Shown piece after piece: positions 54,491 to 63,348 of a stretch of 64,000 bases of DNA. Source of the DNA: WS-7 sp036505295 (lineage in GTDB: Bacteria; Eisenbacteria; RBG-16-71-46; SZUA-252); assembly GCA_036505295.1 (NCBI GenBank), contig DASXTQ010000084.1, positions 1 through 64,000 of the forward strand, written 5' to 3'. Positions within the stretch are counted from its first letter, which is position 1. Every line of letters starts with the position of its first letter. A program made the translations under genes and the position numbers. Below the pieces are notes generated by a model. It saw nothing but the letters and a program-made list of their open reading frames with translations, did no database searches and was not told the DNA's origin.

Positions 54491-55681
54491 CTATTGACCA
54501 AGCAAAATAGTCACGCTATCGCTCTCGAGGTTACTCGCGGCCAAGTCGGGCTTGCCGTCCCTGTTCACGTCGTCGACCGCGAGTTGCCATACCCCTTTGC
54601 CCCTTGCGACCGGCGATCGCTGCGCTGGCTTGAACCCGCCCCGCCCGTCGCCGAGTAGAACGCGCACCCCGTCGCCCGCCGCCGCGGCCACGTCGGGCTT
54701 GCCATCCCCGTTCAGGTCCGCGACGGCGACGTGCCAGGCCGCATGGCCCAGGTCGAACGGCGAGCCGGTCACCTCCGTGAAGCCGCCCTTGCCGTCACCG
54801 AGCAGGACCGTCAGCTCTCTGCGCTCGGCATGAGTCACCGCCAGGTCCGGCTTGCGGTCGCCGTTCACGTCGGCGACGGCCACGAACCACGGCAGCACGG
54901 TCCGCAGCGGGATGCGGCCACCGCGAAAGCCGCCCCGCCCGTCGCCGAACAACACCGTCAACGCGCGCGTCGACGCCTCTTGCTCGTGGGTGCGGCGGCC
55001 CGTGCTGGTAGCGATGATGTCGAGGTGGCCGTCACCGTTGAGGTCGCCCAGCGCGCCCGGATACGGGCTGGGCCCAACGGCGAATGGGGACGGCGCGCGG
55101 GTGAGGCCGCCCTTGCCGTCGCCGAAGGCGATCGACACGTCGTTGTCCTCGCTGTTGACGGTGACGAGGTCGAGCTTGCCGTCGTCGTTCAGGTCACCGG
55201 CAAGGAGCCCGTGCGTATGCGGGTGCTGGCCCTCCTTCATGATCACGGGTGATTGGGGCGCGAGGGCGAAGCCGCCCTTGCCATCCCCGAAGAGGAGCGT
55301 CACCCGGTAGCTGTCGTGGTGGGCGAGCGCCAGGTCCAGATCGCCGTCGCCGTTCAGGTCGCGCAGGACCATTTCGGTGGGACGGTCGGGCACTTGGATC
55401 GGGCTCCCAGGCGCGGCGCGAAACCGCCCATCGCCTTGGCCGAAGAGCACGGTAATGCCGCGCCCGTTCGCCACTATGAGGTCAGGTTTCCCGTCATGAT
55501 TCACGTCACCGAGGGCGACGTTCCCCGGCGCGCCCGCGACGCCAATGGGCGAGTCGGGCGCGGGCGCAAACAGGGGCCGCTCGGCCCGCGGTGCGGTACA
55601 GGCACTGAGGAGAGCCGCGGCGAGCACCGTCGCGATGAGAGGCCATCGACCGCAGCGCTGTCTCGCCACTGCTAACGCCAC
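54491..55681 (-). CDS. FG-GAP/VCBS seven-repeat beta-propeller lipoprotein
   Basis: 396 aa. The signal peptide ends LLSAC (lipobox). Seven calcium-binding-type repeats of the form D-x-N-x-D-x-x-x-D are evenly spaced: DVNHDGKPD, DLNGDGDLD, DLNDDGKLD, DLNGDGHLD, DVNGDRKPD, DLNGDGKPD and DVNRDGKPD. Each is followed by a VTVLFGDGKGGF-like strand. The set predicts a complete seven-bladed, integrin-like propeller on the outer face of a membrane. Binding partner unknown. Confidence 0.9.
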   Translation of the reverse strand: MALAVARQRCGRWPLIATVLAAALLSACTAPRAERPLFAPAPDSPIGVAGAPGNVALGDVNHDGKPDLIVANGRGITVLFGQGDGRFRAAPGSPIQVPDRPTEMVLRDLNGDGDLDLALAHHDSYRVTLLFGDGKGGFALAPQSPVIMKEGQHPHTHGLLAGDLNDDGKLDLVTVNSEDNDVSIAFGDGKGGLTRAPSPFAVGPSPYPGALGDLNGDGHLDIIATSTGRRTHEQEASTRALTVLFGDGRGGFRGGRIPLRTVLPWFVAVADVNGDRKPDLAVTHAERRELTVLLGDGKGGFTEVTGSPFDLGHAAWHVAVADLNGDGKPDVAAAAGDGVRVLLGDGRGGFKPAQRSPVARGKGVWQLAVDDVNRDGKPDLAASNLESDSVTILLGQ

Positions 55682-55687
55682 AGGAAA

Positions 55688-56203
55688 CTAGCCAGGCTGA
55701 CCGTCGATCAGCCGTCGTTGATCGCGAATGCTGTCAACGCGAGACAATTTCCAGCCCTCAGAAGTCCTTCTCCAGATCTCGCGCTGCGTGACCCATGTCT
55801 CCACATGGTGCACCAGACCGTCATTCCGGCGCGCGATTCGGTCGGCATGCTGGCGTACGACCGCACGCGCGAGGTCGCCGGAGACTTCGAGGCTATCGAT
55901 CTCGAAGGTCAGCGAAATCCAGCGGTCGATTCCATCAAGGAGCGCGCGGGTGGATTTCTCCATCTCGGCGCGGTAGTGCAGCACGCTGTCCGGGGTCACG
56001 GCGTGAAAGTCTTCTGTTCGGAGCGCCATGATGGCGTTGAAATCCTTTGCGAGGAAGGCGCGTCGATTTTCGTCATACCGCTGCTGCAGCTCGCGCCGAA
56101 CGGCGGCCGAATCCAGTGTGCTCAGGTGCTGTGAGGGGGGCGATTTGGCAGGACCAGCGCAACCCATCGCGCAGACCATGGCCATCGCCAGGAAGAAACG
56201 CAT
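55688..56203 (-). CDS. SnoaL/DUF4440-like lipoprotein
   Basis: 171 aa from the ATG at 56203. The signal peptide MRFFLAMAMVCAMGC ends in a lipobox. The mature part (RRELQQRYDENRRAFLAKDFNAIMALRTEDFHAVTPDSVLHYRAEME, then a long strand pair and EIWRRTSEGWKLSRVDS) matches the NTF2-like/DUF4440 fold. Longer upstream in-frame starts overlap lexA on the other strand and are unlikely. It is divergent from lexA. Confidence 0.78.
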   Translation of the reverse strand: MRFFLAMAMVCAMGCAGPAKSPPSQHLSTLDSAAVRRELQQRYDENRRAFLAKDFNAIMALRTEDFHAVTPDSVLHYRAEMEKSTRALLDGIDRWISLTFEIDSLEVSGDLARAVVRQHADRIARRNDGLVHHVETWVTQREIWRRTSEGWKLSRVDSIRDQRRLIDGQPG

Positions 56204-56249
56204 CGCGGGCACTATTCTGATCACCCACCAAGAAGATAGCAAAACGTCC

Positions 56250-56278
56250 TTGACAACTGCACAAATGTGCACTATCCT
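56250..56278 (+). promoter_or_regulatory. lexA promoter with overlapping LexA box
   Basis: TTGACA (56250-56255), 17 nt, TATCCT (56273-56278) is a strong sigma-70 match. The spacer contains the palindrome TGCACAAATGTGCA (56258-56271), which fits TGCNC-N4-GTGCA, the LexA motif reported for Fibrobacter succinogenes. A repressor there would block the promoter, giving autoregulated SOS control. Confidence 0.82.
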
Positions 56279-56285
56279 ATGTGTC

Positions 56286-57026
56286 ATGAGCAAGCCCAAT
56301 CCGCCCAGGACGCCGGGGGGTGCCCGGAAACGCAAGCCCAAGCGGTTTGCCGCGATCGACATGGGGGCCGATCGCGAGCAGGCGGTCCTCGACATGATCG
56401 CGGGGTCGCTTCGCGAGCAGGGCCGGCCGCCCACGATTCGTGAAATCGGGGAAGCCTTCGGGATCGCCTCGACGAACGGGGTCCGCTACTACCTGGACCG
56501 CCTCGAGCGGGCGGGGAAGATCCACCGGGACCGATGGACCTCGCGTGGGATCGAGCTCAAGGCGATCCCGGGAGGCGCCGCCGCGAGAGCATCCGTCCCC
56601 GCGGTCCGTCCCATTCCCGAACACACCACCCCACGCAACGCGATCGAAATTCCATTGCTGGGCCGCGTGGCCGCCGGCGCGCCGATTCTCGCCGAGGAAA
56701 ACGTAGAGGACGTGCTCATCGTAGACGGCGCGTTCGTGCGGCCCGGCAAGCATTTCGCTCTCCGCGTGCGTGGGGACAGCATGAAGAACGCGGGGATCCT
56801 GGATGGCGACATCGCGATCGTGCACCACGACGCGCCGGTCAAAAGCGGAGAGATCGCGGTCGTGGTGATCGGCGAGGAAGCGACCGTGAAGCGCTTCTTT
56901 CCGCGCCGCGACAAGCTCCTCCTGATCCCTGAGAACGAGGACTACGAGCCGATCGAGGTGCGTCCGTCCGATCCGGAAGTGCGGGTCGCGGGCAAGGTGG
57001 TGGGGGTTTTCCGGAGGCTTGGCTGA
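56286..57026 (+). CDS. lexA: LexA repressor
   Basis: SOS repressor, 246 aa from the ATG at 56286. The winged-helix domain has GRPPTIREIGEAFGIASTNGVRYYLDRLERAGKI. The cleavage site is the Ala-Gly of GRVAAGAPILAEE. The catalytic pair is Ser in RVRGDSMKNAGI and Lys in GEEATVKRFF. A basic N-terminal extension (KPNPPRTPGGARKRKPKRF) is longer than in E. coli. Its stop overlaps the next start (TGATG), and the three-gene operon lexA-DUF6504-dinB is typical of SOS cassettes. Confidence 0.95.
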   Translation: MSKPNPPRTPGGARKRKPKRFAAIDMGADREQAVLDMIAGSLREQGRPPTIREIGEAFGIASTNGVRYYLDRLERAGKIHRDRWTSRGIELKAIPGGAAARASVPAVRPIPEHTTPRNAIEIPLLGRVAAGAPILAEENVEDVLIVDGAFVRPGKHFALRVRGDSMKNAGILDGDIAIVHHDAPVKSGEIAVVVIGEEATVKRFFPRRDKLLLIPENEDYEPIEVRPSDPEVRVAGKVVGVFRRLG

Positions 57027-57322
57027 TGGTCCATGCGAACTCATTTCCCAAGGCAAGCGACGGTTACTTCATGATCGAGTCGATCCACGATCCCATCGAA
57101 GTCATCACGATGTTCGGAAACGGGAAGATGCGTCCCATCCGATTCCGCTGGAAGAACAAGATCGTGAAGGTGGCCAAGGTGACGGGCGATTGGGTTCGCC
57201 ACGAGGGGCAGAACAAGATCCACTACTTCGCGCTCCTGGCGGACAGCTCGGATTACTACGAGATCTGCTACAACGCGAAGGACATGACCTGGCAGCTCAC
57301 CCGCGTTTGGATGGAAGGGTGA
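57026..57322 (+). CDS. small DUF6504-like protein of an SOS operon
   Basis: 98 aa, probably compact beta-rich. It has EVITMFGNGKMRPIRFRWKNKIVKVAKVTGDWVRHEG and ends YYEICYNAKDMTWQLTRVWMEG. It resembles the small conserved proteins found beside Y-family polymerases in SOS cassettes (DUF6504-like). It overlaps lexA (TGATG) and lies 6 nt before the polymerase. Function unknown; a role with the polymerase is inferred from context. Confidence 0.7.
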   Translation: MVHANSFPKASDGYFMIESIHDPIEVITMFGNGKMRPIRFRWKNKIVKVAKVTGDWVRHEGQNKIHYFALLADSSDYYEICYNAKDMTWQLTRVWMEG

Positions 57323-57328
57323 CAGGCG

Positions 57329-58525
57329 GTGCGGGTCGTTCTGCACCTCGACATGGACTCGTTTTTCGCCTCGGTGGAGGAGAAGCTGAACCCGCGCCTC
57401 AAGGGGAAGCCGATCCTCGTGGGTGGCACCGAGCGGCGCGGTGTCGTCGCCTCGGCGAACTACGCGGCGCGCCCGTTCGGGATCCACGCCGGTATGCCCA
57501 TGGCGGAGGCGAAACGGCTCTGCCCGCACGCGGTCTTCGTCGAGGGTAACCCGCAGAAGTACGTCCACACCTCGCTCCAAGTCCTCGACGTTCTGAAGAG
57601 CTTCACCCCCGCGGTCGAGCCCTTCAGCATCGATGAGGCGTTCCTCGATCTCACCCAGGTCCCGTATGCGGGGAAGCCAGGCGCGGAGGAGCGCGATCCC
57701 GCTGTGATCCTCGACTCCGCGATCCCGGTCGCCCACGCGATCCAGCGCGCGGTCCAGCGACGCGTCGGACTCACCGCCACGATCGGCATCGCGCCCAACA
57801 AATACATCGCGAAGATGGCGAGCGGCGTGCAGAAGCCGCGCGGCCTCACGGTGCTGACGCTCGAACGATACCGGGAGCGTTTCTGGGGCCGCAGCGTCCA
57901 GGAGCTGTGGGGGATTGGCGAGAAGACTAGGGAAGCGCTCGCCAAACTCGGGATCCGGACCATCGGGCAGCTCGCGAAATTCCCGCGTGAGTTTCTCACG
58001 TACCACTTCGGGTTGAACGGCGAGAACATGCAGGAGGCGGCTCTCGGTCGCGACGAGAACGCGGTCGTTCCGTACTACGAGGGGATCCCGGTAAAATCGA
58101 TGGGGCACGAGATCACGCTTTCGGAGGACGTCGCCGACAAAGACGCGCTCTCAGCGCAGCTTCTTCGCCTGAGCGACATGGTCGGGCGGCGGCTCCGAGC
58201 GGACCACTACCTGGGAAGGATCATCTCGGTGAAGATCCGCGATGCGAAATTCCGCACCACAATCCGCCAGCGCGCGCTTCCCTCGGTCATAGACGACGAG
58301 CACGAGATTTTCCACACGGCTTCGTTGCTGCTCGAGGAGCACTGGGACGGGCGGCCGTTGCGGTTGATCGGCGTGTCGGTCTCGGGGTTGGTCTCGGCCG
58401 AAGGACATTACCAGCACAGCCTCTTCGACCAGGACGAGCATCGGCGGAAAATGCTCGAAGCGGTGGATTCTTTGCGGGATCGCTTCGGAGAGCACGCTCT
58501 CGTGAAGGCGGGAGTGCTCTGGTGA
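57329..58525 (+). CDS. dinB: DNA polymerase IV (Y-family, DinB)
   Basis: 398 aa translesion polymerase. Catalytic acidic motifs: LHLDMDSFFASVE (palm Asp) and FSIDEAFLDLT (Asp-Glu). Other family features: YAARPFGIHAGMPMAEAKRLCPHAVFV, TIGIAPNKYIAKMASGVQKPRGL, and the little-finger domain. A clamp-binding-like QHSLFDQ lies near the C-terminus. GTG start. It is expected to be SOS-induced with lexA and the small gene before it. Confidence 0.95.
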   Translation: MRVVLHLDMDSFFASVEEKLNPRLKGKPILVGGTERRGVVASANYAARPFGIHAGMPMAEAKRLCPHAVFVEGNPQKYVHTSLQVLDVLKSFTPAVEPFSIDEAFLDLTQVPYAGKPGAEERDPAVILDSAIPVAHAIQRAVQRRVGLTATIGIAPNKYIAKMASGVQKPRGLTVLTLERYRERFWGRSVQELWGIGEKTREALAKLGIRTIGQLAKFPREFLTYHFGLNGENMQEAALGRDENAVVPYYEGIPVKSMGHEITLSEDVADKDALSAQLLRLSDMVGRRLRADHYLGRIISVKIRDAKFRTTIRQRALPSVIDDEHEIFHTASLLLEEHWDGRPLRLIGVSVSGLVSAEGHYQHSLFDQDEHRRKMLEAVDSLRDRFGEHALVKAGVLW

Positions 58526-58553
58526 TGCGGGCGTCTGCGACGAGGTCCTGCCC

Positions 58554-59465
58554 ATGATCCTCCTCGGGACTTCGGGGTATTCCTACCCGGACTGGTACGG
58601 GGTGTTCTACCCGCCGGGCCTCGAGCGCGCGAAGCAGCTCGACTTCTACGTCCGCCAGTTCAAGACGGTCGAGGTCAACTCGACGTATTACCGGATTCCG
58701 CCTCCATCGACATTCGCAGCCATGGAACGGAAGACGCCCGCAGATTTCGAGTTCGTCGTGAAGGCGCACTCCGAGATGACCCACAAGCAGACGCGCGACC
58801 CCGAGGTGTACGAGGCGTTCCAGGCAGCGATGGCACCCCTGCGCACGGCGCGGAAGCTGAGCGGCGTGCTCGCGCAGTTTCCCCAATCATTCCATCGGTC
58901 GGATGACCACGAGCAGTTCCTCGTGGAGATGCAGGAGCGCCTGGAGGGCGCCCCGCTCTTCGTCGAGTTTCGGCACAACTCGTGGATGAAGGAGGACGTG
59001 TTCGAGTTCCTGGAGCGCGCGAGCCTGGGATACGTCAGCGTGGACGAGCCTTCGCTTCCCGGGCTCCTCCCGCCCGTCGCTCGCGCGACAGGGGCGCTCG
59101 CCTACGTCCGATTTCACGGGCGGAATGCGAAAAGCTGGTACTCGGGAGATGAGGGCGGCGGCAAAGGTGCGGGGACCGGAGGCGCGGGGACCCGAGGTGC
59201 GGGGGCCCGAGACGCAGGGACCAGAGACAGCACTCCCGCGCGCCCAGCCCGCGACCGGCAGCTCCTTCGTTACGACTATCTCTACTCCGAGGCGGAGCTC
59301 AAGGAGTGGGCGGATAAGATCCGCGATCTGAATCAGAAGACTCAGAAGACCTTCGTCTTCTTCAACAATTGTCACGCAGGGCAGGCCGCGACCAGCGCCA
59401 AGCTCATGCGCACTCTTCTTGGAATGGCTGAGCCGAACGTGGCAGAACAGACAGGACTCTTGTGA
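58554..59465 (+). CDS. DUF72 (YecE-like TIM-barrel) protein
   Basis: 303 aa. The start MILLGTSGYSYPDWYGVFYPPGL and TVEVNSTYYRIPP, FEFVVKAHSEMTH, QFPQSFHRS, FVEFRHNSW and YVRFHGRN are all DUF72 hallmarks. The molecular function is not established. A 20-residue Gly/Ala/Arg/Thr insertion, encoded by a 15-nt tandem repeat, sits after YVRFHGRNAKSWYSGDEGG. It lies downstream of dinB and may be part of the same repair region. Confidence 0.88.
   Translation: MILLGTSGYSYPDWYGVFYPPGLERAKQLDFYVRQFKTVEVNSTYYRIPPPSTFAAMERKTPADFEFVVKAHSEMTHKQTRDPEVYEAFQAAMAPLRTARKLSGVLAQFPQSFHRSDDHEQFLVEMQERLEGAPLFVEFRHNSWMKEDVFEFLERASLGYVSVDEPSLPGLLPPVARATGALAYVRFHGRNAKSWYSGDEGGGKGAGTGGAGTRGAGARDAGTRDSTPARPARDRQLLRYDYLYSEAELKEWADKIRDLNQKTQKTFVFFNNCHAGQAATSAKLMRTLLGMAEPNVAEQTGLL
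59167..59226. repeat. 15-nt tandem repeat, four copies, inside the DUF72 gene
   Basis: Four degenerate copies of a 15-nt unit (GTGCGGGGACCGGAG and variants), in frame, encode a Gly/Ala/Thr/Arg-rich insertion of five-residue period. Copy number can change without a frameshift. Confidence 0.8.
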
Positions 59466-59647
59466 TGGTCGCTCTGCGTGCGCTGACGGTGGCCGAGCGC
59501 TCGCCTGATTACGCCACCCCGCCCCGCCTGCTTGCGGTCACGCCATCGCCCTGGCCTTGCGAACGCCGCCCTCGGCTGTCTTTGTCTGTGCCACATACGC
59601 CGGCCCCGCCGCCTCCTCCGGCCAACCACCCCGGTACAGGTGATGCC

Positions 59648-60847
59648 ATGCCGAACTATTCATTGACCCACCTTGGTGACGCGGACCTCGTTCGTCAGCT
59701 TGCCGCGCTGGTGAATCGGGACCGCGCGACCACGGCCATGCTGCTGGCCCACATCGCCGAAGTGGACGATCGTGGGTTGTACCGGCCCCCTGGATACCCC
59801 TCCATGCACGCCTACTGCATGGGGGAGTTGCGGTTCTCAGAGGACGCCGCCTACAAGCGAATCCGTGCGGCGCGCGCGGGACGCAAATTTCCAGTGCTGT
59901 TCGCGGCGCTTGCCGACGGTCGGTTCCATCTGGCGGCCCCCTACTTGCTGGCACCTCACTTCACTCTGGAGAACGTGGACGAGCTGATACAGGCGGCCAC
60001 ACACCGGAGCAAATCCGACATCGAAGAGCTGATCGCCCGGCGATTCGGTGTCCCTGGATCGCCGATCAGCCTGCGTCCGTTGATCCGCGCTGTCGCGCCG
60101 ATCCCTCCTCCGACGCCCAGCGCCCAGCTCATGACGGCAACCGGGAACGACGATTCGCCTGCAGGGGAGTCCCTGACGTGCGATACGCAGCTGGCGATGG
60201 CGCCAGAGCCATCCCATCAGAAGGACTACGGACAACTGGCCCCGGGGCCAGTTGAGGGCACTCAAGTCCAATCCCTGTCTCAGAATTGCCCAGTGTTTCT
60301 CGTAAGGCTCACGGTTCCGAAGAGCACGTGCGACAAGCTGCACTACGCCCAGTCGCTGCTCAGCCATGCGGTGCCTGCGGGGGACCTGGCCCAAGTTTTC
60401 GACCGGGCCCTGGACGCTCTGATCTCACAACTCGAGGTGCGGAAGCTTGGTGCCAGTACTCGCGACCTGCGGGGTCGTGAGGAGCACGCGCCGGCGTCTG
60501 GCGTAGGCAGGGCGTCCCGCTACATTCCCGCCGCGGTCCGACGCGCGGTCTGGGAGCGCGATCAAGGGCGCTGCACCTTCGTCAGCATCACCGGAGGCCG
60601 ATGCAGGTCTCGCCGATTCCTGGAAATGGATCACGTTGTACCGGCCGCTCGAGGTGGGAAGGCGACGATGGAGAACCTCCGGCTGAGATGCAGCGCGCAC
60701 AACCAGTACGAGGCGGAGCGCGCGTTCGGGGTGGATTTCATAAGACGCAAGCGCCAGGAGGCGTTCGCGACGGCCACGGCTCGCGATCTCTCCAAGGCTC
60801 CCGCCGCACCCTCCGCCGCCGAAGAGAACCGCGAGGATCCAGCATGA
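59648..60847 (+). CDS. HNH endonuclease with DUF222-like N-terminus
   Basis: 399 aa from the ATG at 59648 (MPNYSLTHLGDADLVRQLAALVNRDRATTAMLLAHIAEVD). The N-terminal helical part with PGYPSMHAYCMGELRFSEDAAYKRIRAARAG is typical of multi-copy HNH/DUF222 proteins of soil and sediment bacteria. The C-terminal HNH core is IPAAVRRAVWERDQGRCTFV, CRSRRFLEMDHVVPAARGGKATMENLRLRCSAHNQYEAERAFG, with the zinc and catalytic His. It contains a 22-bp palindrome. Whether it is a mobile or host-defence nuclease is unclear. It ends overlapping the helicase start (ATGA). Confidence 0.85.
   Translation: MPNYSLTHLGDADLVRQLAALVNRDRATTAMLLAHIAEVDDRGLYRPPGYPSMHAYCMGELRFSEDAAYKRIRAARAGRKFPVLFAALADGRFHLAAPYLLAPHFTLENVDELIQAATHRSKSDIEELIARRFGVPGSPISLRPLIRAVAPIPPPTPSAQLMTATGNDDSPAGESLTCDTQLAMAPEPSHQKDYGQLAPGPVEGTQVQSLSQNCPVFLVRLTVPKSTCDKLHYAQSLLSHAVPAGDLAQVFDRALDALISQLEVRKLGASTRDLRGREEHAPASGVGRASRYIPAAVRRAVWERDQGRCTFVSITGGRCRSRRFLEMDHVVPAARGGKATMENLRLRCSAHNQYEAERAFGVDFIRRKRQEAFATATARDLSKAPAAPSAAEENREDPA
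60233..60254. repeat. 22-bp perfect palindrome (copy 2 of 2 in the window)
   Basis: The core is AACTGGCCCCGGGGCCAGTT flanked by C and G, read in frame within the HNH gene (GQLAPGPVEG). It differs from the copy at 53242-53263 only by a C-to-G/G-to-C pair at mirror positions, so the palindrome is preserved. Confidence 0.85.
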
Positions 60848-63348
60848 TCAGTAATCGCACTCATCCCGCACAGCAGGCCGTCGGCCTCAGCGAATTATTC
60901 GAGCCTGAGCCGCGACCCATGGTGACGAGCGTCGAATCAGTCGAGGAATTCCGGGCAATGCTGCTCGCGCTTCAAGAGGGCGGGGCGCGCGGGTCGGGCC
61001 GTGGGCGTGGCGCCACGAGCCCCAACGGTGCACACTCTCGCATTGGCGAGCGTACCGTACGCAACCCGCGACCCTACGATCAGCCCGAGCTTGTCCACGC
61101 GGAATCGCTCCCCGCGCGCCCCGCGCGCTACGCCGATCTCGCCGAGCCGCTTCCTCGCGCGCTCGCGCACGTCCTCGCCGCACAGGGGATCGCCCGCCTC
61201 TACGCGCACCAAGCGCAGGCGATCGACCTCGCGCGCGCGGGGAAACACGTCGTCGTCGCGACCGGCACCGCTTCGGGGAAATCGCTCGCGTATCACATCC
61301 CGGTTCTCGAGCGTCTTCTCCTCGAGCAGCCGGCCACCGCGCTCTATCTCTTCCCGACGAAGGCGCTCGCGCAGGATCAGCTTCGGGGGCTGCACCGATT
61401 CGCGGACGGCTCGCACGACCTCGCGCGCGTGCTCGCGACCGGTTCCTACGATGGGGACACGCCGGGCTCGGCACGGAGGAAGCTCCGCGAAACCGGAAAC
61501 GCGATTCTCACGAACCCCGACATGCTTCACCAGGGGATCCTCCCGTACCACGCGCGCTGGGGGCGGTTCTTCACGAACCTCCGTTACGTTGTCGTGGACG
61601 AAGTGCACACATACCGCGGCATCTTCGGCTCGCACGTGGCGAACGTGCTCCGGCGGCTCAGGCGCATCGCGCGACACTACGGCGCGGAGCCTCAGTTCCT
61701 CTGCTCCTCGGCCACACTCCGGAACCCTCAAGAGCTGGCAGAGCTTCTGGTCGGCGACGACGTCCACGTCGTCGATCAGGACGGCTCACCGCGCGGCCCC
61801 AAGCTCTTTGCCTTCTGGAATCCACGCACGTACGGGCCCGACTCACCCGAGCGCCGGAGTGCCTCCATCGATGCCGAGCGGATGCTGGTCGCGCTGCTCC
61901 GGCGCGGAGTGCAGTCCATCGTGTTCACGAAGGCGCGGGTCGTCGCCGAGCTGATCTACCGTTACGCCCGCGAGCGCCTGGAGCGCGAATCGCGCGGACT
62001 GGCGGACCTCTTGAGCCCCTACCGCGGCGGCTACCTACCCGAGGAGCGCCGCGCCATCGAGCGGCGCCTCTTCGACGGGGAGCTTCGCGGCGTGATCTCG
62101 ACCAACGCGCTCGAGCTGGGCATCGACGTCGGCACCCTCGACGCCTCGATTCTGGTCGGTTTCCCGAACACGATCGCAAGCACGTGGCAGCAGGCGGGGC
62201 GCTCGGGCCGGAAGCAGGCGCCTTCGCTCGCGGTCGTGGTCGCGTACGAGGATCCGGTCGACCAGTACCTCATGCGGCATCCGAGCTACTTCTTCGGACA
62301 GTCGCCGGAGAGCGCGGTGCTGGACCCGGAGAATCCCTATGTGCTCGCCTCGCAGCTTTCCTGCGCTGCCTACGAGCTGCCGCTGAGCGAGGAGGACGAG
62401 GCGATATTCGGAAGCCGCGCGCCCGCGATCGCGTCGCTCCTCGAGGAGGAGGGTTCGTTCAAGTCCCTCGACGGCCTCCGCTACTGGTCCTCGGCCGAGT
62501 ACCCGGCGGGCAGCGTGAACCTGCGCACCATCTCCGACGACACGTTCACCATCCTCGACCAGACGCGCGAGAACGCGGTGCTCGGCACGGTCGATTCGAT
62601 CAGCGCGCCGGAGCTGTTATATCCAGAAGCAATCTATCTTCACGAAGGCGACACCTATTTCGTCCGCGATCTTGATTTAAAGCAAAAGATTGCCTACGTC
62701 GAGCCGCGCGAGGTGGACTACTACACGCAGCCTGTGCTCGACACGCACCTGAAGCTCGAGGAGACGCGCGAATCGAAGAAGCTCGGAGACGAGACGATCG
62801 GGCTTGGACCTGCCGGAGTCTCCTGGGCGACCGTCGCGATGAAGAAGATTCGCTTCCGGAGTCTCGATGCAATCGGCTATCACCCGCTCGACCTTCCGCG
62901 GCAGAAATTGGACACGATGGCGCTTTGGATTCAGCCCTCCGAGGGCACGCGAAACCATGTCAAGATCGCAGGGCTCAACCCGCGCGAGGGGATGTCGGGG
63001 CTACGAAACCTCCTCATCACGGTGCTGCCGCTCCACGTCATGTGCGACCGGCCCGATATCGGCGGGATCCTGGACAGAGCCAACCTCGGCGAGCCGACCA
63101 TCTTCATGTACGACCGCTACCCTGGCGGTTTGGGGTACGCCGAGCGCGGATACGCGATCGTCGGGGAGCTGTTGAGCGCGTCGCTCCGGCTGGTCGAGGA
63201 CTGCCCGTGCGAGCTGGGATGCCCCTCTTGCGTGGGGCTCCCGATCATGCGGCCCGCGCAGCAGCAGGATCCCGATTTGTATGGCGGCTGGCCGATCCCA
63301 AGCAAGGCCGCGACCCTGGCACTGTTGCGGCGGATGCTCGGCCGGTGA
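60844..63348 (+). CDS. mrfA: MrfA-type DEAD/H-box helicase (DUF1998)
   Basis: 834 aa. Superfamily 2 motifs: I GTASGKSLAYHIP, II VVVDEVHTYRG, III CSSATL, and motif VI QQAGRSGRKQ. The C-terminal DUF1998 domain has four Cys in CPCELGCPSCVG. This layout fits MrfA (YprA) of Bacillus, which with the nuclease MrfB repairs mitomycin C-type damage. It overlaps the preceding HNH gene (ATGA) and the following MrfB-like gene (GTGA). Confidence 0.9.
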   Translation: MISNRTHPAQQAVGLSELFEPEPRPMVTSVESVEEFRAMLLALQEGGARGSGRGRGATSPNGAHSRIGERTVRNPRPYDQPELVHAESLPARPARYADLAEPLPRALAHVLAAQGIARLYAHQAQAIDLARAGKHVVVATGTASGKSLAYHIPVLERLLLEQPATALYLFPTKALAQDQLRGLHRFADGSHDLARVLATGSYDGDTPGSARRKLRETGNAILTNPDMLHQGILPYHARWGRFFTNLRYVVVDEVHTYRGIFGSHVANVLRRLRRIARHYGAEPQFLCSSATLRNPQELAELLVGDDVHVVDQDGSPRGPKLFAFWNPRTYGPDSPERRSASIDAERMLVALLRRGVQSIVFTKARVVAELIYRYARERLERESRGLADLLSPYRGGYLPEERRAIERRLFDGELRGVISTNALELGIDVGTLDASILVGFPNTIASTWQQAGRSGRKQAPSLAVVVAYEDPVDQYLMRHPSYFFGQSPESAVLDPENPYVLASQLSCAAYELPLSEEDEAIFGSRAPAIASLLEEEGSFKSLDGLRYWSSAEYPAGSVNLRTISDDTFTILDQTRENAVLGTVDSISAPELLYPEAIYLHEGDTYFVRDLDLKQKIAYVEPREVDYYTQPVLDTHLKLEETRESKKLGDETIGLGPAGVSWATVAMKKIRFRSLDAIGYHPLDLPRQKLDTMALWIQPSEGTRNHVKIAGLNPREGMSGLRNLLITVLPLHVMCDRPDIGGILDRANLGEPTIFMYDRYPGGLGYAERGYAIVGELLSASLRLVEDCPCELGCPSCVGLPIMRPAQQQDPDLYGGWPIPSKAATLALLRRMLGR

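Noticed and set aside
49661..56203. Horizontally acquired island or biosynthetic cluster
   Set aside because: The genes are of mixed, unrelated families, but base composition looks like that of the neighbours and there are no integrase, tRNA boundary or flanking direct repeats, so transfer is not demonstrated.
59648..60847. HNH gene as a homing endonuclease of an intron or intein
   Set aside because: It is a free-standing gene with a DUF222-like N-terminal domain. Neither flanking gene is interrupted, and no intron or intein boundaries are visible.
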